Assembly: GCA_913056425.1 (NCBI GenBank)
Contig: CAJXLR010000058.1
Location: 1 to 8,458 of the forward strand
Source: an uncultured Bacteroidota bacterium
GTDB lineage: Bacteria > Bacteroidota > Bacteroidia > NS11-12g > UBA9320
DNA length: 8,458 nucleotides
Reading direction: 5' to 3'
Positions 1 to 7,952 of this stretch are shown here, in pieces. Under the pieces are notes generated by a model. That model saw only the letters and a list, made by a program, of their open reading frames with translations. It did not search any database and was not told the DNA's origin. A program made the translations under genes and the position numbers. Every line of letters starts with the position of its first letter. The first letter of the stretch is position 1.

Positions 1-10
1 GAAGAAGTAA

Positions 11-3000
11 TTACTGCATCGTATAACGCAACGATACCCCAAAGTCGGTAATCGCAGAACGGAATGATTGAGAGTTCTTCGGCTCAGTAAGCGTTCGGTT
101 GTAGAACATTCTCAAGTTCATGTTGTCGTTCACCTTGTAATCGATGTTCGGCTTTATCGTAAAGATTCGGTTACCGGCCTGAGCACTGTTGGTACCCAAT
201 TCGATATCTCTACGCACGGTGATACCGTCGCGAATCGATAAGTCGAAGCGGAAGTTAAGGTTGTTCTCCAAGTAAATCTTAGAACCGCGATACTTGATTG
301 GCAGTCGCACTCCCTTGGTTACGAAACCCGCACCAATCACCCATTCCTGATTTCGTTGTTCAATCATCTGGAAGGTGTTCATGTACATGGTAATGTTTCG
401 ATCGCGCTTGTGTTCAAGCTTCAAGGTCAAACCATTCTTCATGGTTATGTCTATACCCAACACCGGTGTTAAACGCTCTACCAAGGATACTCCTTGCTGG
501 AACGTAAACTCAGACTTCAAGTTAGTCGAGTCTGTAAGTGTATCGTTTCCGTAGGTCAACTCACTGAAGTAACTGTTCAAGTTCAACGTAGAGTTGTAGG
601 CGTGCTGGATGCTGATGTTGGTGAAGTATTTCTTCAATCCGAACAGATCTTTTAAACCGTTGTAGTTCACCGTCCATGCCGGAGCAGGGAGTCGTTTAAA
701 CGGATTCAACTCATAAAGTTTAGCGTCTTTGCCGCTGTACGCACTCAAGAACGAGAACAGCATAACGTCTTGCTGTGTTTGTCCGAAACCAATTGGGAAA
801 CCGGTTGTAGGATCTAACTCACCAATTCTATCTTGGAATCTCTCGTTACCTGATCCTTCGCTGAACTCTTGCTGCTGCAATCGTTGGGCTATATCCATAC
901 GGTTGGCCTTGAATTGATCAAAGGCCTCAGACCCGTAATTGGTGGTTACATCGCCAAGCTTGTCAAACGCGGTTGCCCAGGAGAAGAACGAGATGGTGTA
1001 CTGACCAACTTGTTGTAAACCGAGGTCTTCAAAACGCTGGCTAGACTCTTCATATCTAAAGTTACTCGAAAGTGTATTGCTGGTTCGCTTCGTGAAGTTC
1101 AAATTAATACGGAAGTTTCTAAACGGCTCCAACGTAGCGCTACCGGTCATGTTCACCGCACTCAATTCAATGTAGCGGTTGTTCTGCAACGTGTCGTTGG
1201 TCATGAAACCTCTACGAGCTAAATCGTATCGCAACTCCGGATCTTGCAAACCAAGAATGAACGGCCAAGTTGGTGTGGCCAAATCAAAGTTTCTACCCAA
1301 ATATTGGATGTCTTGATTGAAACCCGGAAGCGTTGTACCGTTAGTTTCGGTATATGTAATCTGAGCTTGCTTCACCATTAAGAAGAATGCGCCTACACCT
1401 TTTGCAAAAGGAGAGAGGCCTTCTTTTTTCTTTTTCTTGTCTTCGTCTTCATCCTCGTCGCCTTTTTTGGCCGAAGCCGGTCCTTTTCTCGTTTCATTAA
1501 CCTTTTTCACTTTAGACGTTCGTGTAAGGAACTTACGCAGTGTTTTGTTTCGGTTGTAGAACGAGGTAAAGTTCAATCTACCGTTCATGGTAATCGACTG
1601 GCTGTTCTGAATCGTATTACCGATAGAAGGGAAGGTAGGAGGGGCGATGGTCCAACTGTAGTTCGCCGTATACTTCGCACTCGCTGTTATCCAGCTAAGC
1701 GGTCTAATCTTGTTAAACGGAACCGTATAGTTCACATCCATCACCTGATTGAAGTTACGCATGGTACCCAACTTCAGGATATTTTGCATGATGGTATCGC
1801 GCTGTTCCTCGGTGGTAATTGCACCAAACGGCTCTTCCACCCAAGCATCGGCCACACTATTGTAGTTGAATTTCAGGTTGCGCGTGAAGTTCCATCGGCC
1901 ACCATAGGTTCGCTTCATGGTAAACGACTTGTCGTAAAAACGCGGAACAATGGCATCAAAGTCATCGTTACTTCGGTTTTGCAACTCACCATATCGTCGG
2001 TCCACATCAAACTGAACATTCAAGCTACTTGGCATGATGGTCCAATTAAAGTCACGAATCATGCTCAGTTTCTTGTTTCGAATCTTCTTCTTAAACGGCG
2101 TCCACGGCTTTGGTCTGCTGGCATATGTATAGGCCAAGCTCGCACGCGTGGTGTTCACAAAGTTGTCTTCAATAATCTGGTTCCGCTTGTACATGCGTTG
2201 GAACGAGTACGTAGCATTGAAGTTCTCAGGATCCCACAAACGCATCTTGCCACCGCCCATACGGTTCTTCTTCACGTTGGTGAAGTTTAAACTGTACCTA
2301 CTGGTGTAGTCTTGAGCCGTATTTCGAATCTCGGTGCGCTCTTCTGTGGTTCGAGCGTTATCCAACACTTGCTTGTACAAGATGTCCGGGTTAAGCGGAT
2401 AGTATTTTGGGTTGATGAAGTTCTCGTTCCATCCAATATACATCGGGATTGAAAGTCCGAATTTCTGTGGGAAGAACTTACCTAGTTCTAGGTTGGCGCT
2501 AATATCATACTGGAACGATTGATCCAGGCTACGCTCATTCAATGTCTTATCGATACCACCAAAACCGATGGTTGTGTAGTTACCCGAAACATTCACACGG
2601 GCAAAATCGGCCAACTTCGTAACCATACGCGCCGTTGCTGCCCAACCACCTCGGTTGGCAATACCGGTAACACGCATTTCGTTGAACCAAACTTCGGAAC
2701 ATAGGTCACCCGGTTGAGTGCTTTCATTTGGGTGCAAGACACCCAGCATCATACTTCGTACTTGACTCAAATCCGGCAGACCAACAACGCGCAAGCGGTG
2801 GCCTTTTTCATTCACCTTCTCATAGGTTTCTGTTTTAGAGCCTGTTACTTCTTCACGCTCAAGTTTGAGGTTGTAGAAGTCTTGAAGCTTAAACTCCATG
2901 TTGTTCCCGGTCGGCCAAATCTCGTCTTGTAGAACCGCTCCGTTTGGTGTGATGAAAAGCGGCATTTGATACTCGTAGTAGTTGTTCTCCAAATCGGTAC

Positions 3001-6000
3001 CAATCCGCACAAACGCCCAAACGTCTTTGTACTGCAGGTTCGATTGTTCATTGCCGTTTTCCGCGTGCAAGAACATCTTAAATTCTTCGTAGTTCCGTAT
3101 GTCGACCTCGGTCACCCTGAAGGCTCCACGGGCGTCTCCTTTTTCTAGTCCACAGACGCGTAACGATAACGACTGCTCATTCTGGAGTACTTGTGTTGGT
3201 TGAGTTGGGTCTACCTCACGTGAAATCCCCGGGGGCTCCACGTACTTGATAGGAACACGCAAACTGTTTTCTTCAATGTTCACCGTACTCACCACAAATT
3301 CGGTTGGATCGGTTGGATCCGGTGGTACACCAATAGTTGGTGGATATTTAAGACTGTTCAAGTAACGACGCCAATCTGCTCGGATTAGGCGCATTTCCAA
3401 CATACGTAGGATGATGCTGTCTTCGAAACCGTGCATGAACATTCGCATGAAACGGATTGACTTGAAGTTGGAGATACCACCCACGCGTTTTTGATATTCG
3501 CGAATTGGAATTTTTAACTGGTAGTATGTGATACTGTCTGGCTTAGCACCTTCGTCCTCACGTGCAGCAAATACCTTAATCGAGTCTGCTACATAACCTT
3601 GACCCACAACTAAGTCGTCGGCGCTCAAGTCAATTTTATACTGGAAGTACTCTTCTATTTGGTCGAGCGTGTTGTCTTGGTTGATGTCCTCATCATCCGG
3701 GAAAGTGGTGTTTGCCTGTGGCGTACCATCCGGCAGACGGTCTAGATTAGAGTTACCATCCGGTTGCTTGTAGTACAAATATCTGTGTAAGATGGATGTT
3801 TCTGTTGCGTCGTAATCGGGATCACGATGGTGCTGGAAGTTATCTCCTGAAGGGTCGTTGAATGCGTTTTGATACGCCACGGAGTTGGTTCCGTATTTCG
3901 CTTCTACATCAGCCAGATAGTTGTCTGCAAAGAAGTCACGCTCCAAATCATCGCTCAAACCATCCAATCCCACGTCTTGTGCAGGTCGTGCGTCCGGATC
4001 GTTATCAAATCCATCAACAATTGGTTGTATTGTTCCTACCAAACCGTAGTCAGTTTGTTCAACTGGTGATGTGGTAGCGGAATTCGCCGTAGGGAGAGCG
4101 TTCTCCATCGAACGTCGCTTGTCCGGCAAAACGTCCTCCGAAACACTACCCAAGTTTATGTAGAGCTGACCGGTATTTTTTGGACCGCCTTCTGCCTTTT
4201 CGTAGACAAATGGATCCATCATCCAAATTTCGATGTAGTCGTAGTTGGCCGCCTCAAAATCTGTATTCTCAATTCGTCGGCTAATACCTGCCCAATTTGA
4301 TTCTGGATTCGCAAGACTTCCATCTACGTTTAAGTTGTCAACCGTGTAGTTATACGGGCCTCTCTTATTTGGGTAGTAAGCAAGATCAAGCGTTTGGATG
4401 GTACGAACCTGCTGTTGCTGAATGTTCTTTGTTGGGAACGGTTCGTTAAATGGTATTGGTCGCACAAAGTGACCAGACCGTTGTAAAACATCTTGTTTCA
4501 GGTGATCCGGCATTCGGTCACCAGTCGTAGCGTTTTGTAAAACAGGGTCAATCGTATACCACGTGAACAATGCTCGGCGGTCGTTCTCTGCACCAATATC
4601 TCCCTGAGCCGCATTGGGGAATAAATCGGGCTGGAACTGTGGAGCACTGGCCAAATGCCATCGTGCCACGTTCTTAATTTCGTACGGTGTTTCTGCACCT
4701 TCAAAGTCATCAATAAACGATGTCCCTCGCTCTGCGTCTCCAATACTCAGAGGTTTGTGCGGTATAATCTGTGCAAACTCCCAAGTAAGTGCCAACGAAG
4801 ATTCTTCTTTGGTTTCAATAAATGGAAGCTTATCAACCCAACGCGTTAGCATTCGTGACTTGGTGTTATATGCGCCATCTAAACCATAAATGGTATTCAA
4901 TAGTGGCTCTTCACCGATGTTGGTTTTAGGAGTTAGCGGCCGTTCGGTTAAGTGAAGAATGGTACCACCCAAAAGGAGTTTGTCGGATACTTTGTAATCA
5001 AACCTAGATCCCACCAGCGTTTTCTGTTGGAGGTTAAAGAGCGAGTTACTCTCACACGTGGCCTTGATTACGGCACCGGATCCGAGGATACCTTCATTAA
5101 TGATGGTAACCATACCGATGGTGTAGTCAACAATGTAGTCTGTGCCTTCGTTCAACATCGAACCGTTGGCCGTTACGCGCACAGATCCTTTTGGTACGTT
5201 GAAACATTGCAACCTAATTTGGTTACTGGACGAACCTTTATAGCTACCGCGTAGGAAGAACTTATCGTGTGCCACATCCTGTTCCGCATCCCACTTCGTG
5301 GAGTCGTACAATGCGTCGAAAGCGTAATAATCTGCATTTCTGCCAACCGGGTCATTAAACTGATCCCGTGTAAAATCACCAAACGGTTCACGCATTGGGA
5401 AGATGATTCTTCCTTGAGCCGTTTGAATGGTAACACCTTCGATGATGTCGAACATACCATCCGGCTTTGGTTCGTATTGCCGGTTCATATTGTCCAAGTT
5501 GAACACTTGGTTCAATTGTCTTCTATACCACTGCGATTCGTTTGGTTCAACCGGTAAGTATCCTAAATCTCCACCACCTTTGTCATCGGCGTAAACAACA
5601 TTGAAACTGAAATCTTCGGTTTGCATGTTGTAGGCACCCAAGGAATAGATGTTTTTCATCATCAAGTTCCAAGTAGGCAGGTTGGTTTTGATTAAGGTCG
5701 ACTTAATCATTTTTACCGGTAGAGTAGGTGGGTTCTGGCTATTTGGTGGCCGGTCACGCGCAAATTCGCCTACCTTATAAATTCTTCCGTTGTAGGTGTA
5801 TTCATAGGCCACAGCTAGCACCTCGTCTGTGTTGAGTGCTTGGTTCAACGAAATGTAACCAAGTTGTGCATTCATGGTATACTCTTGCGGTCTAAGTTGG
5901 CGTGCATTTGCTAAGTCAACATATTCCACACCCACTTGCAATTTGTTTCGCGAAACATCCGGATTGTTTCTAACCTCGTTATAGAGTGTGTTTGCCTCGT

Positions 6001-7120
6001 TGTTCGGCAATCCATCTGTTGGAGGGATTTGATACTGACTGTTGAACGGCGTCGGTTCACCAAGGTCCAACAAGGCGATTAGATTTCCGGTATTGCTAAA
6101 CGACGAAGCACGGTTGGTTACCCATACCTCGATGTAGTTGATAATCACATTACTCTGAATAACCGGTAAACGGGAAAGTGCGCGGTCGTAGTTATCAGCG
6201 AAATACTGTCCTAAGAAATAGTGACGGTTTACATCATAGTCACTCGCTTGGATATTGAATTTGGTTACTTGAGCTCCACCATTAACCTCTGTCTCACGAG
6301 TTTCGCCTTTTTGTTGTGTGGCGATGGTAGTCATGGTAAGCTTACCAAACTGCAGTTTGGTCTTTACGCCAAACAAACTTTGCCCACCCTGAATAAGGCT
6401 TCCATTAAGTGGGAGAGCTACGTTTCCTAGCTCGATAGACTGCAAAATATCATTAGGCTTCCCTTGCCAGTTTAGCCCCGTTTGGTTCTCAAACTCGAAG
6501 GTTGCTTCGGTGTCGTAGTTTGTGTTGATTTTGATGTGATCCCCAATCTGGCCCGTAACGTTTACTTGCATCTTCATCTTGAAGTCGAAGTTTCCGTTTT
6601 TCTGCTGGCGTGCTGTGAAGTTTGGATTCTCAACTCGGTTGTAATTACCACCGAATATCAGTTCGGCAGAACCGCTTGGGCGGATATCAATGAGGCCTTC
6701 ACCAAACATGTCGTTGGCGAGCTTTGGGTCAAAAAACAGATCCGGTAAAATTCCACTGCTTCGTACGAAGTTGTTCGCTTGAGATTTTTTTCTGAAGTAC
6801 TCCTGCTGACTGTTGTCTTGTTTGTATTTCAGATACTCATCGAAGGTCATGGTTCGAGGTGAACCAATGGGCGTATCTCCAATTTTTTTCTGAAGCGTGT
6901 ACGTTTTATCCTTTGGATTATAAGTGACTTCCGTCTTGATGTTAGACGGGTCTTTAAAATCGAATTGTTTTATGGGGGTGTGTTCACCTTGTTTCCGATC
7001 CCGAATAGGATATTTCAACGAATCACTTGATTTGGAGTCCGTTGTTGTTTGAGCATTCGCAGGAGCGAACGCCAAAACACCAAATAACAAAGCCAACAGT
7101 ACCTTTAAACAGTTTCTCAA
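11..7120 (-). CDS. sprA: SprA/Sov, outer-membrane translocon of the type IX secretion system
   Basis: SprA forms the very large outer-membrane beta-barrel through which T9SS substrates (gliding adhesins, secreted enzymes) leave the periplasm. The 2369 residues fit the family's usual length of roughly 2300-2500. A signal peptide covers residues 1-23: a short basic start (R2, K6), a Leu-rich core and an ANA|Q cleavage site. Family hallmarks I recognise, in order: the N-terminal SprA_N-type block with FEFENQTGLNW and IELGNVALPLNGSLI; IDDFEG (803-808); an Asp-rich segment (1036-1165) with an EF-hand-like loop at 1145-1156; VNIEENSLRVPIKYVEPPGI; WFNEMRV (1478-1484); GTTLPGF (1928-1934); and NPFKRLPAPAW (2139-2149). 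The second half reads as alternating beta-strands. A DEDEDED-KKKKK tract lies at 1888-1899. The start is a TTG: no ATG precedes M91, and the frame is closed by TGA at 7157-7159. ATT at 7121-7123 is the only other nearby candidate. The gene is intact. The family call is secure; the exact start is less so. Confidence 0.97.
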   Translation of the reverse strand: MRNCLKVLLALLFGVLAFAPANAQTTTDSKSSDSLKYPIRDRKQGEHTPIKQFDFKDPSNIKTEVTYNPKDKTYTLQKKIGDTPIGSPRTMTFDEYLKYKQDNSQQEYFRKKSQANNFVRSSGILPDLFFDPKLANDMFGEGLIDIRPSGSAELIFGGNYNRVENPNFTARQQKNGNFDFKMKMQVNVTGQIGDHIKINTNYDTEATFEFENQTGLNWQGKPNDILQSIELGNVALPLNGSLIQGGQSLFGVKTKLQFGKLTMTTIATQQKGETRETEVNGGAQVTKFNIQASDYDVNRHYFLGQYFADNYDRALSRLPVIQSNVIINYIEVWVTNRASSFSNTGNLIALLDLGEPTPFNSQYQIPPTDGLPNNEANTLYNEVRNNPDVSRNKLQVGVEYVDLANARQLRPQEYTMNAQLGYISLNQALNTDEVLAVAYEYTYNGRIYKVGEFARDRPPNSQNPPTLPVKMIKSTLIKTNLPTWNLMMKNIYSLGAYNMQTEDFSFNVVYADDKGGGDLGYLPVEPNESQWYRRQLNQVFNLDNMNRQYEPKPDGMFDIIEGVTIQTAQGRIIFPMREPFGDFTRDQFNDPVGRNADYYAFDALYDSTKWDAEQDVAHDKFFLRGSYKGSSSNQIRLQCFNVPKGSVRVTANGSMLNEGTDYIVDYTIGMVTIINEGILGSGAVIKATCESNSLFNLQQKTLVGSRFDYKVSDKLLLGGTILHLTERPLTPKTNIGEEPLLNTIYGLDGAYNTKSRMLTRWVDKLPFIETKEESSLALTWEFAQIIPHKPLSIGDAERGTSFIDDFEGAETPYEIKNVARWHLASAPQFQPDLFPNAAQGDIGAENDRRALFTWYTIDPVLQNATTGDRMPDHLKQDVLQRSGHFVRPIPFNEPFPTKNIQQQQVRTIQTLDLAYYPNKRGPYNYTVDNLNVDGSLANPESNWAGISRRIENTDFEAANYDYIEIWMMDPFVYEKAEGGPKNTGQLYINLGSVSEDVLPDKRRSMENALPTANSATTSPVEQTDYGLVGTIQPIVDGFDNDPDARPAQDVGLDGLSDDLERDFFADNYLADVEAKYGTNSVAYQNAFNDPSGDNFQHHRDPDYDATETSILHRYLYYKQPDGNSNLDRLPDGTPQANTTFPDDEDINQDNTLDQIEEYFQYKIDLSADDLVVGQGYVADSIKVFAAREDEGAKPDSITYYQLKIPIREYQKRVGGISNFKSIRFMRMFMHGFEDSIILRMLEMRLIRADWRRYLNSLKYPPTIGVPPDPTDPTEFVVSTVNIEENSLRVPIKYVEPPGISREVDPTQPTQVLQNEQSLSLRVCGLEKGDARGAFRVTEVDIRNYEEFKMFLHAENGNEQSNLQYKDVWAFVRIGTDLENNYYEYQMPLFITPNGAVLQDEIWPTGNNMEFKLQDFYNLKLEREEVTGSKTETYEKVNEKGHRLRVVGLPDLSQVRSMMLGVLHPNESTQPGDLCSEVWFNEMRVTGIANRGGWAATARMVTKLADFARVNVSGNYTTIGFGGIDKTLNERSLDQSFQYDISANLELGKFFPQKFGLSIPMYIGWNENFINPKYYPLNPDILYKQVLDNARTTEERTEIRNTAQDYTSRYSLNFTNVKKNRMGGGKMRLWDPENFNATYSFQRMYKRNQIIEDNFVNTTRASLAYTYASRPKPWTPFKKKIRNKKLSMIRDFNWTIMPSSLNVQFDVDRRYGELQNRSNDDFDAIVPRFYDKSFTMKRTYGGRWNFTRNLKFNYNSVADAWVEEPFGAITTEEQRDTIMQNILKLGTMRNFNQVMDVNYTVPFNKIRPLSWITASAKYTANYSWTIAPPTFPSIGNTIQNSQSITMNGRLNFTSFYNRNKTLRKFLTRTSKVKKVNETRKGPASAKKGDEDEDEDKKKKKEGLSPFAKGVGAFFLMVKQAQITYTETNGTTLPGFNQDIQYLGRNFDLATPTWPFILGLQDPELRYDLARRGFMTNDTLQNNRYIELSAVNMTGSATLEPFRNFRINLNFTKRTSNTLSSNFRYEESSQRFEDLGLQQVGQYTISFFSWATAFDKLGDVTTNYGSEAFDQFKANRMDIAQRLQQQEFSEGSGNERFQDRIGELDPTTGFPIGFGQTQQDVMLFSFLSAYSGKDAKLYELNPFKRLPAPAWTVNYNGLKDLFGLKKYFTNISIQHAYNSTLNLNSYFSELTYGNDTLTDSTNLKSEFTFQQGVSLVERLTPVLGIDITMKNGLTLKLEHKRDRNITMYMNTFQMIEQRNQEWVIGAGFVTKGVRLPIKYRGSKIYLENNLNFRFDLSIRDGITVRRDIELGTNSAQAGNRIFTIKPNIDYKVNDNMNLRMFYNRTLTEPKNSQSFRSAITDFGVSLRYTMQ

Positions 7121-7148
7121 AATTGCTCTTTTTGAAGGGTCCGACTTG

Positions 7149-7179
7149 TTCGATAATCAAGTATCGAAACATCTCGATA
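7149..7179. repeat. Three TCGATA/TATCGA boxes in alternating orientation, 12-bp period
   Basis: In the ruvA-sprA gap the plus strand reads TCGATA at 7150-7155, TATCGA at 7162-7167 and TCGATA at 7174-7179. Each box is separated from the next by exactly six bases. The middle box can pair with either neighbour: with the left one as a 7-bp inverted repeat (TTCGATA 7149-7155 with TATCGAA 7162-7168), or with the right one as a 6-bp repeat. The block ends 28 bases before the sprA start codon. Neither hairpin is followed by a T-run on the minus strand, so it is not an intrinsic terminator. It could be a regulator site on DNA, or alternative hairpins in the sprA leader. The repeat is seen directly; any function is inference. 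Confidence 0.6.
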
Positions 7180-7226
7180 GTAACTGTGTTGTATACGCTT
7201 TGAATTTGTTCGTGTAATCGACAAAA

Positions 7227-7811
7227 CTACAATAATTTGAGTGAATTCTTAATGAGGTCTTCGGTAGATGCTCCAGACCCAAGATCCTTGCTTGTTCTAA
7301 GTAAAGCCTTCTCAGCAGCACTTCTGCCAAAACCAAGTGCGGTAAGGGCTTCGAGTGCCTCGGTGTGATTTGACGACGAGCCGGTGAGTTCTCCTTGTAC
7401 GGATCCACCAAGTTTGGTCATTTTGTCTTTCAATTCGAGAATCATTCGCTGTGCAGCTTTAGGGCCAATTCCTTTTATCGATTTTAACAACGGGACGTTT
7501 CCGTTGATTATTGCACCAATTATGTCATGTTGGCTTAATGATGACAAAACCATGCGCGCAGTTGCCGGACCAATACCTGAAACACTAATTAAATTCCGGA
7601 ATACTTCGCGTTCAGTTTTGTCCTGGAATCCGTAAAGCGTATGGCTGTCTTCTTTGATAGCTTGGTGTGTGAGCACCAGCAGTTTTTGCTTCGAATTGAA
7701 TGCTTCGTACGTGTTCAACGAAATATTAATGAAGTATCCAATTCCATTGGCGTTTATCACCACGTGTGTGGGGGCCAACTCTACAACATCGCCTTCAACA
7801 AATTCAATCAT
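7227..7811 (-). CDS. ruvA: Holliday junction branch migration complex subunit RuvA
   Basis: RuvA is the cytoplasmic tetramer that binds four-way DNA junctions and holds two RuvB motor rings to drive branch migration before RuvC cleavage. The 194-residue product has all three family domains. The N-terminal OB-fold (about 1-63) includes the NGIGY turn (22-26) and an acidic pin (E54, D55) before LYGF. Domain II (about 65-130) carries two helix-hairpin-helix motifs, SGIGP (78-82) and KGIGP (113-117). A Ser/Gly linker (about 135-149) leads to the C-terminal RuvB-binding helices (about 150-194, EALTALGF). I chose the ATG at 7811 because it gives the family-typical MIxxxxG start; a TTG at 7820 would add three residues. 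It lies 106 bases upstream of sprA on the same strand and is probably cotranscribed with it. Confidence 0.96.
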   Translation of the reverse strand: MIEFVEGDVVELAPTHVVINANGIGYFINISLNTYEAFNSKQKLLVLTHQAIKEDSHTLYGFQDKTEREVFRNLISVSGIGPATARMVLSSLSQHDIIGAIINGNVPLLKSIKGIGPKAAQRMILELKDKMTKLGGSVQGELTGSSSNHTEALEALTALGFGRSAAEKALLRTSKDLGSGASTEDLIKNSLKLL

Positions 7812-7817
7812 GACATA

Positions 7818-7848
7818 CAATGATAGGTCTATTTATGACCCATGACAA
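7818..7848 (-). promoter_or_regulatory. Possible Bacteroidota-type promoter for ruvA
   Basis: On the minus strand a TTG (plus 7846-7848) is followed after 20 bases by TATCATTG (plus 7818-7825), one mismatch from the Bacteroidota -7 consensus TAnnTTTG. It starts 12 bases beyond the upstream terminator and would place the transcription start at or a few bases before the ruvA ATG, leaving almost no leader. A 4-bp inverted repeat (GGTC 7826-7829, GACC 7837-7840) lies between the two elements. The consensus is short and easily met by chance, so this is tentative. Confidence 0.3.
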
Positions 7849-7859
7849 TCGACCAAAAG

Positions 7860-7886
7860 AAAAAGCCCCTACAGTAGGAGCTTTTT
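7860..7886 (-). terminator. Rho-independent terminator after the P460-family gene
   Basis: AAAAAGC (7860-7866) pairs with GCTTTTT (7880-7886). After one C/A mismatch, CCTA (7868-7871) pairs with TAGG (7875-7878) around a three-base CAG loop. Read on the minus strand, the T-rich arm continues as TTTTTCTTTT, as expected of an intrinsic terminator 64 bases past the stop codon of the haem lipoprotein gene. On the plus strand the stem is also followed by T-rich sequence, but no plus-strand gene ends here. It separates the lipoprotein gene from ruvA-sprA. Confidence 0.82.
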
Positions 7887-7920
7887 CGTTTGACTAATTA
7901 GACACCATATAACTTATGGC

Positions 7921-7952
7921 GTCCCTGAAAAGGTTGAAAAACAGGACCTTTT
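7921..7952 (-). other. Competing stem-loops overlapping the stop of the P460-family gene
   Basis: AAAAGGT (7928-7934) can pair with ACCTTTT (7946-7952), a perfect 7-bp stem with an 11-base loop whose right arm reaches into the TAA stop codon. A second stem, GTCC(C)TG (7921-7927) with CAGGAC (7942-7947), shares bases with the first, so the two exclude each other. No T-run follows either stem on the minus strand, so a role in 3'-end stability or slowing of polymerase before the main terminator is only a guess. Confidence 0.35.

Noticed and set aside
1..10. Start of a downstream gene such as gcvH, which I recall as a possible sprA neighbour in some relatives
   Set aside because: Only ten bases follow the sprA stop, too few to support any call.
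1784..2290. 168-codon open frame on the plus strand opposite sprA
   Set aside because: It lies wholly antisense to a well-conserved part of SprA. Its translation shows no recognisable domain and it reads as a shadow of the coding strand.
3227..3235. CCCCGGGGG palindrome-like run
   Set aside because: It encodes the Pro-Pro-Gly of the conserved PPGI motif in SprA, so coding constraint explains it.
3302..3319. Two tandem copies of GGTTGGATC
   Set aside because: They simply encode a DPTDPT stretch in SprA. Two 9-bp copies are too few to call a functional repeat or a phase-variable tract.
4952..5254. 100-codon plus-strand frame, with further plus-strand frames at 5267-5557, 2714-2932 and 6482-6748
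   Set aside because: All are antisense to sprA, lack recognisable motifs and show no operon arrangement. A long gene on one strand often produces such frames by chance.
7157..7411. 84-codon minus-strand frame overlapping the 3' end of ruvA and the gap
   Set aside because: Most of it is ruvA read in another frame. The ruvA frame matches the RuvB-binding domain, while this product resembles nothing.
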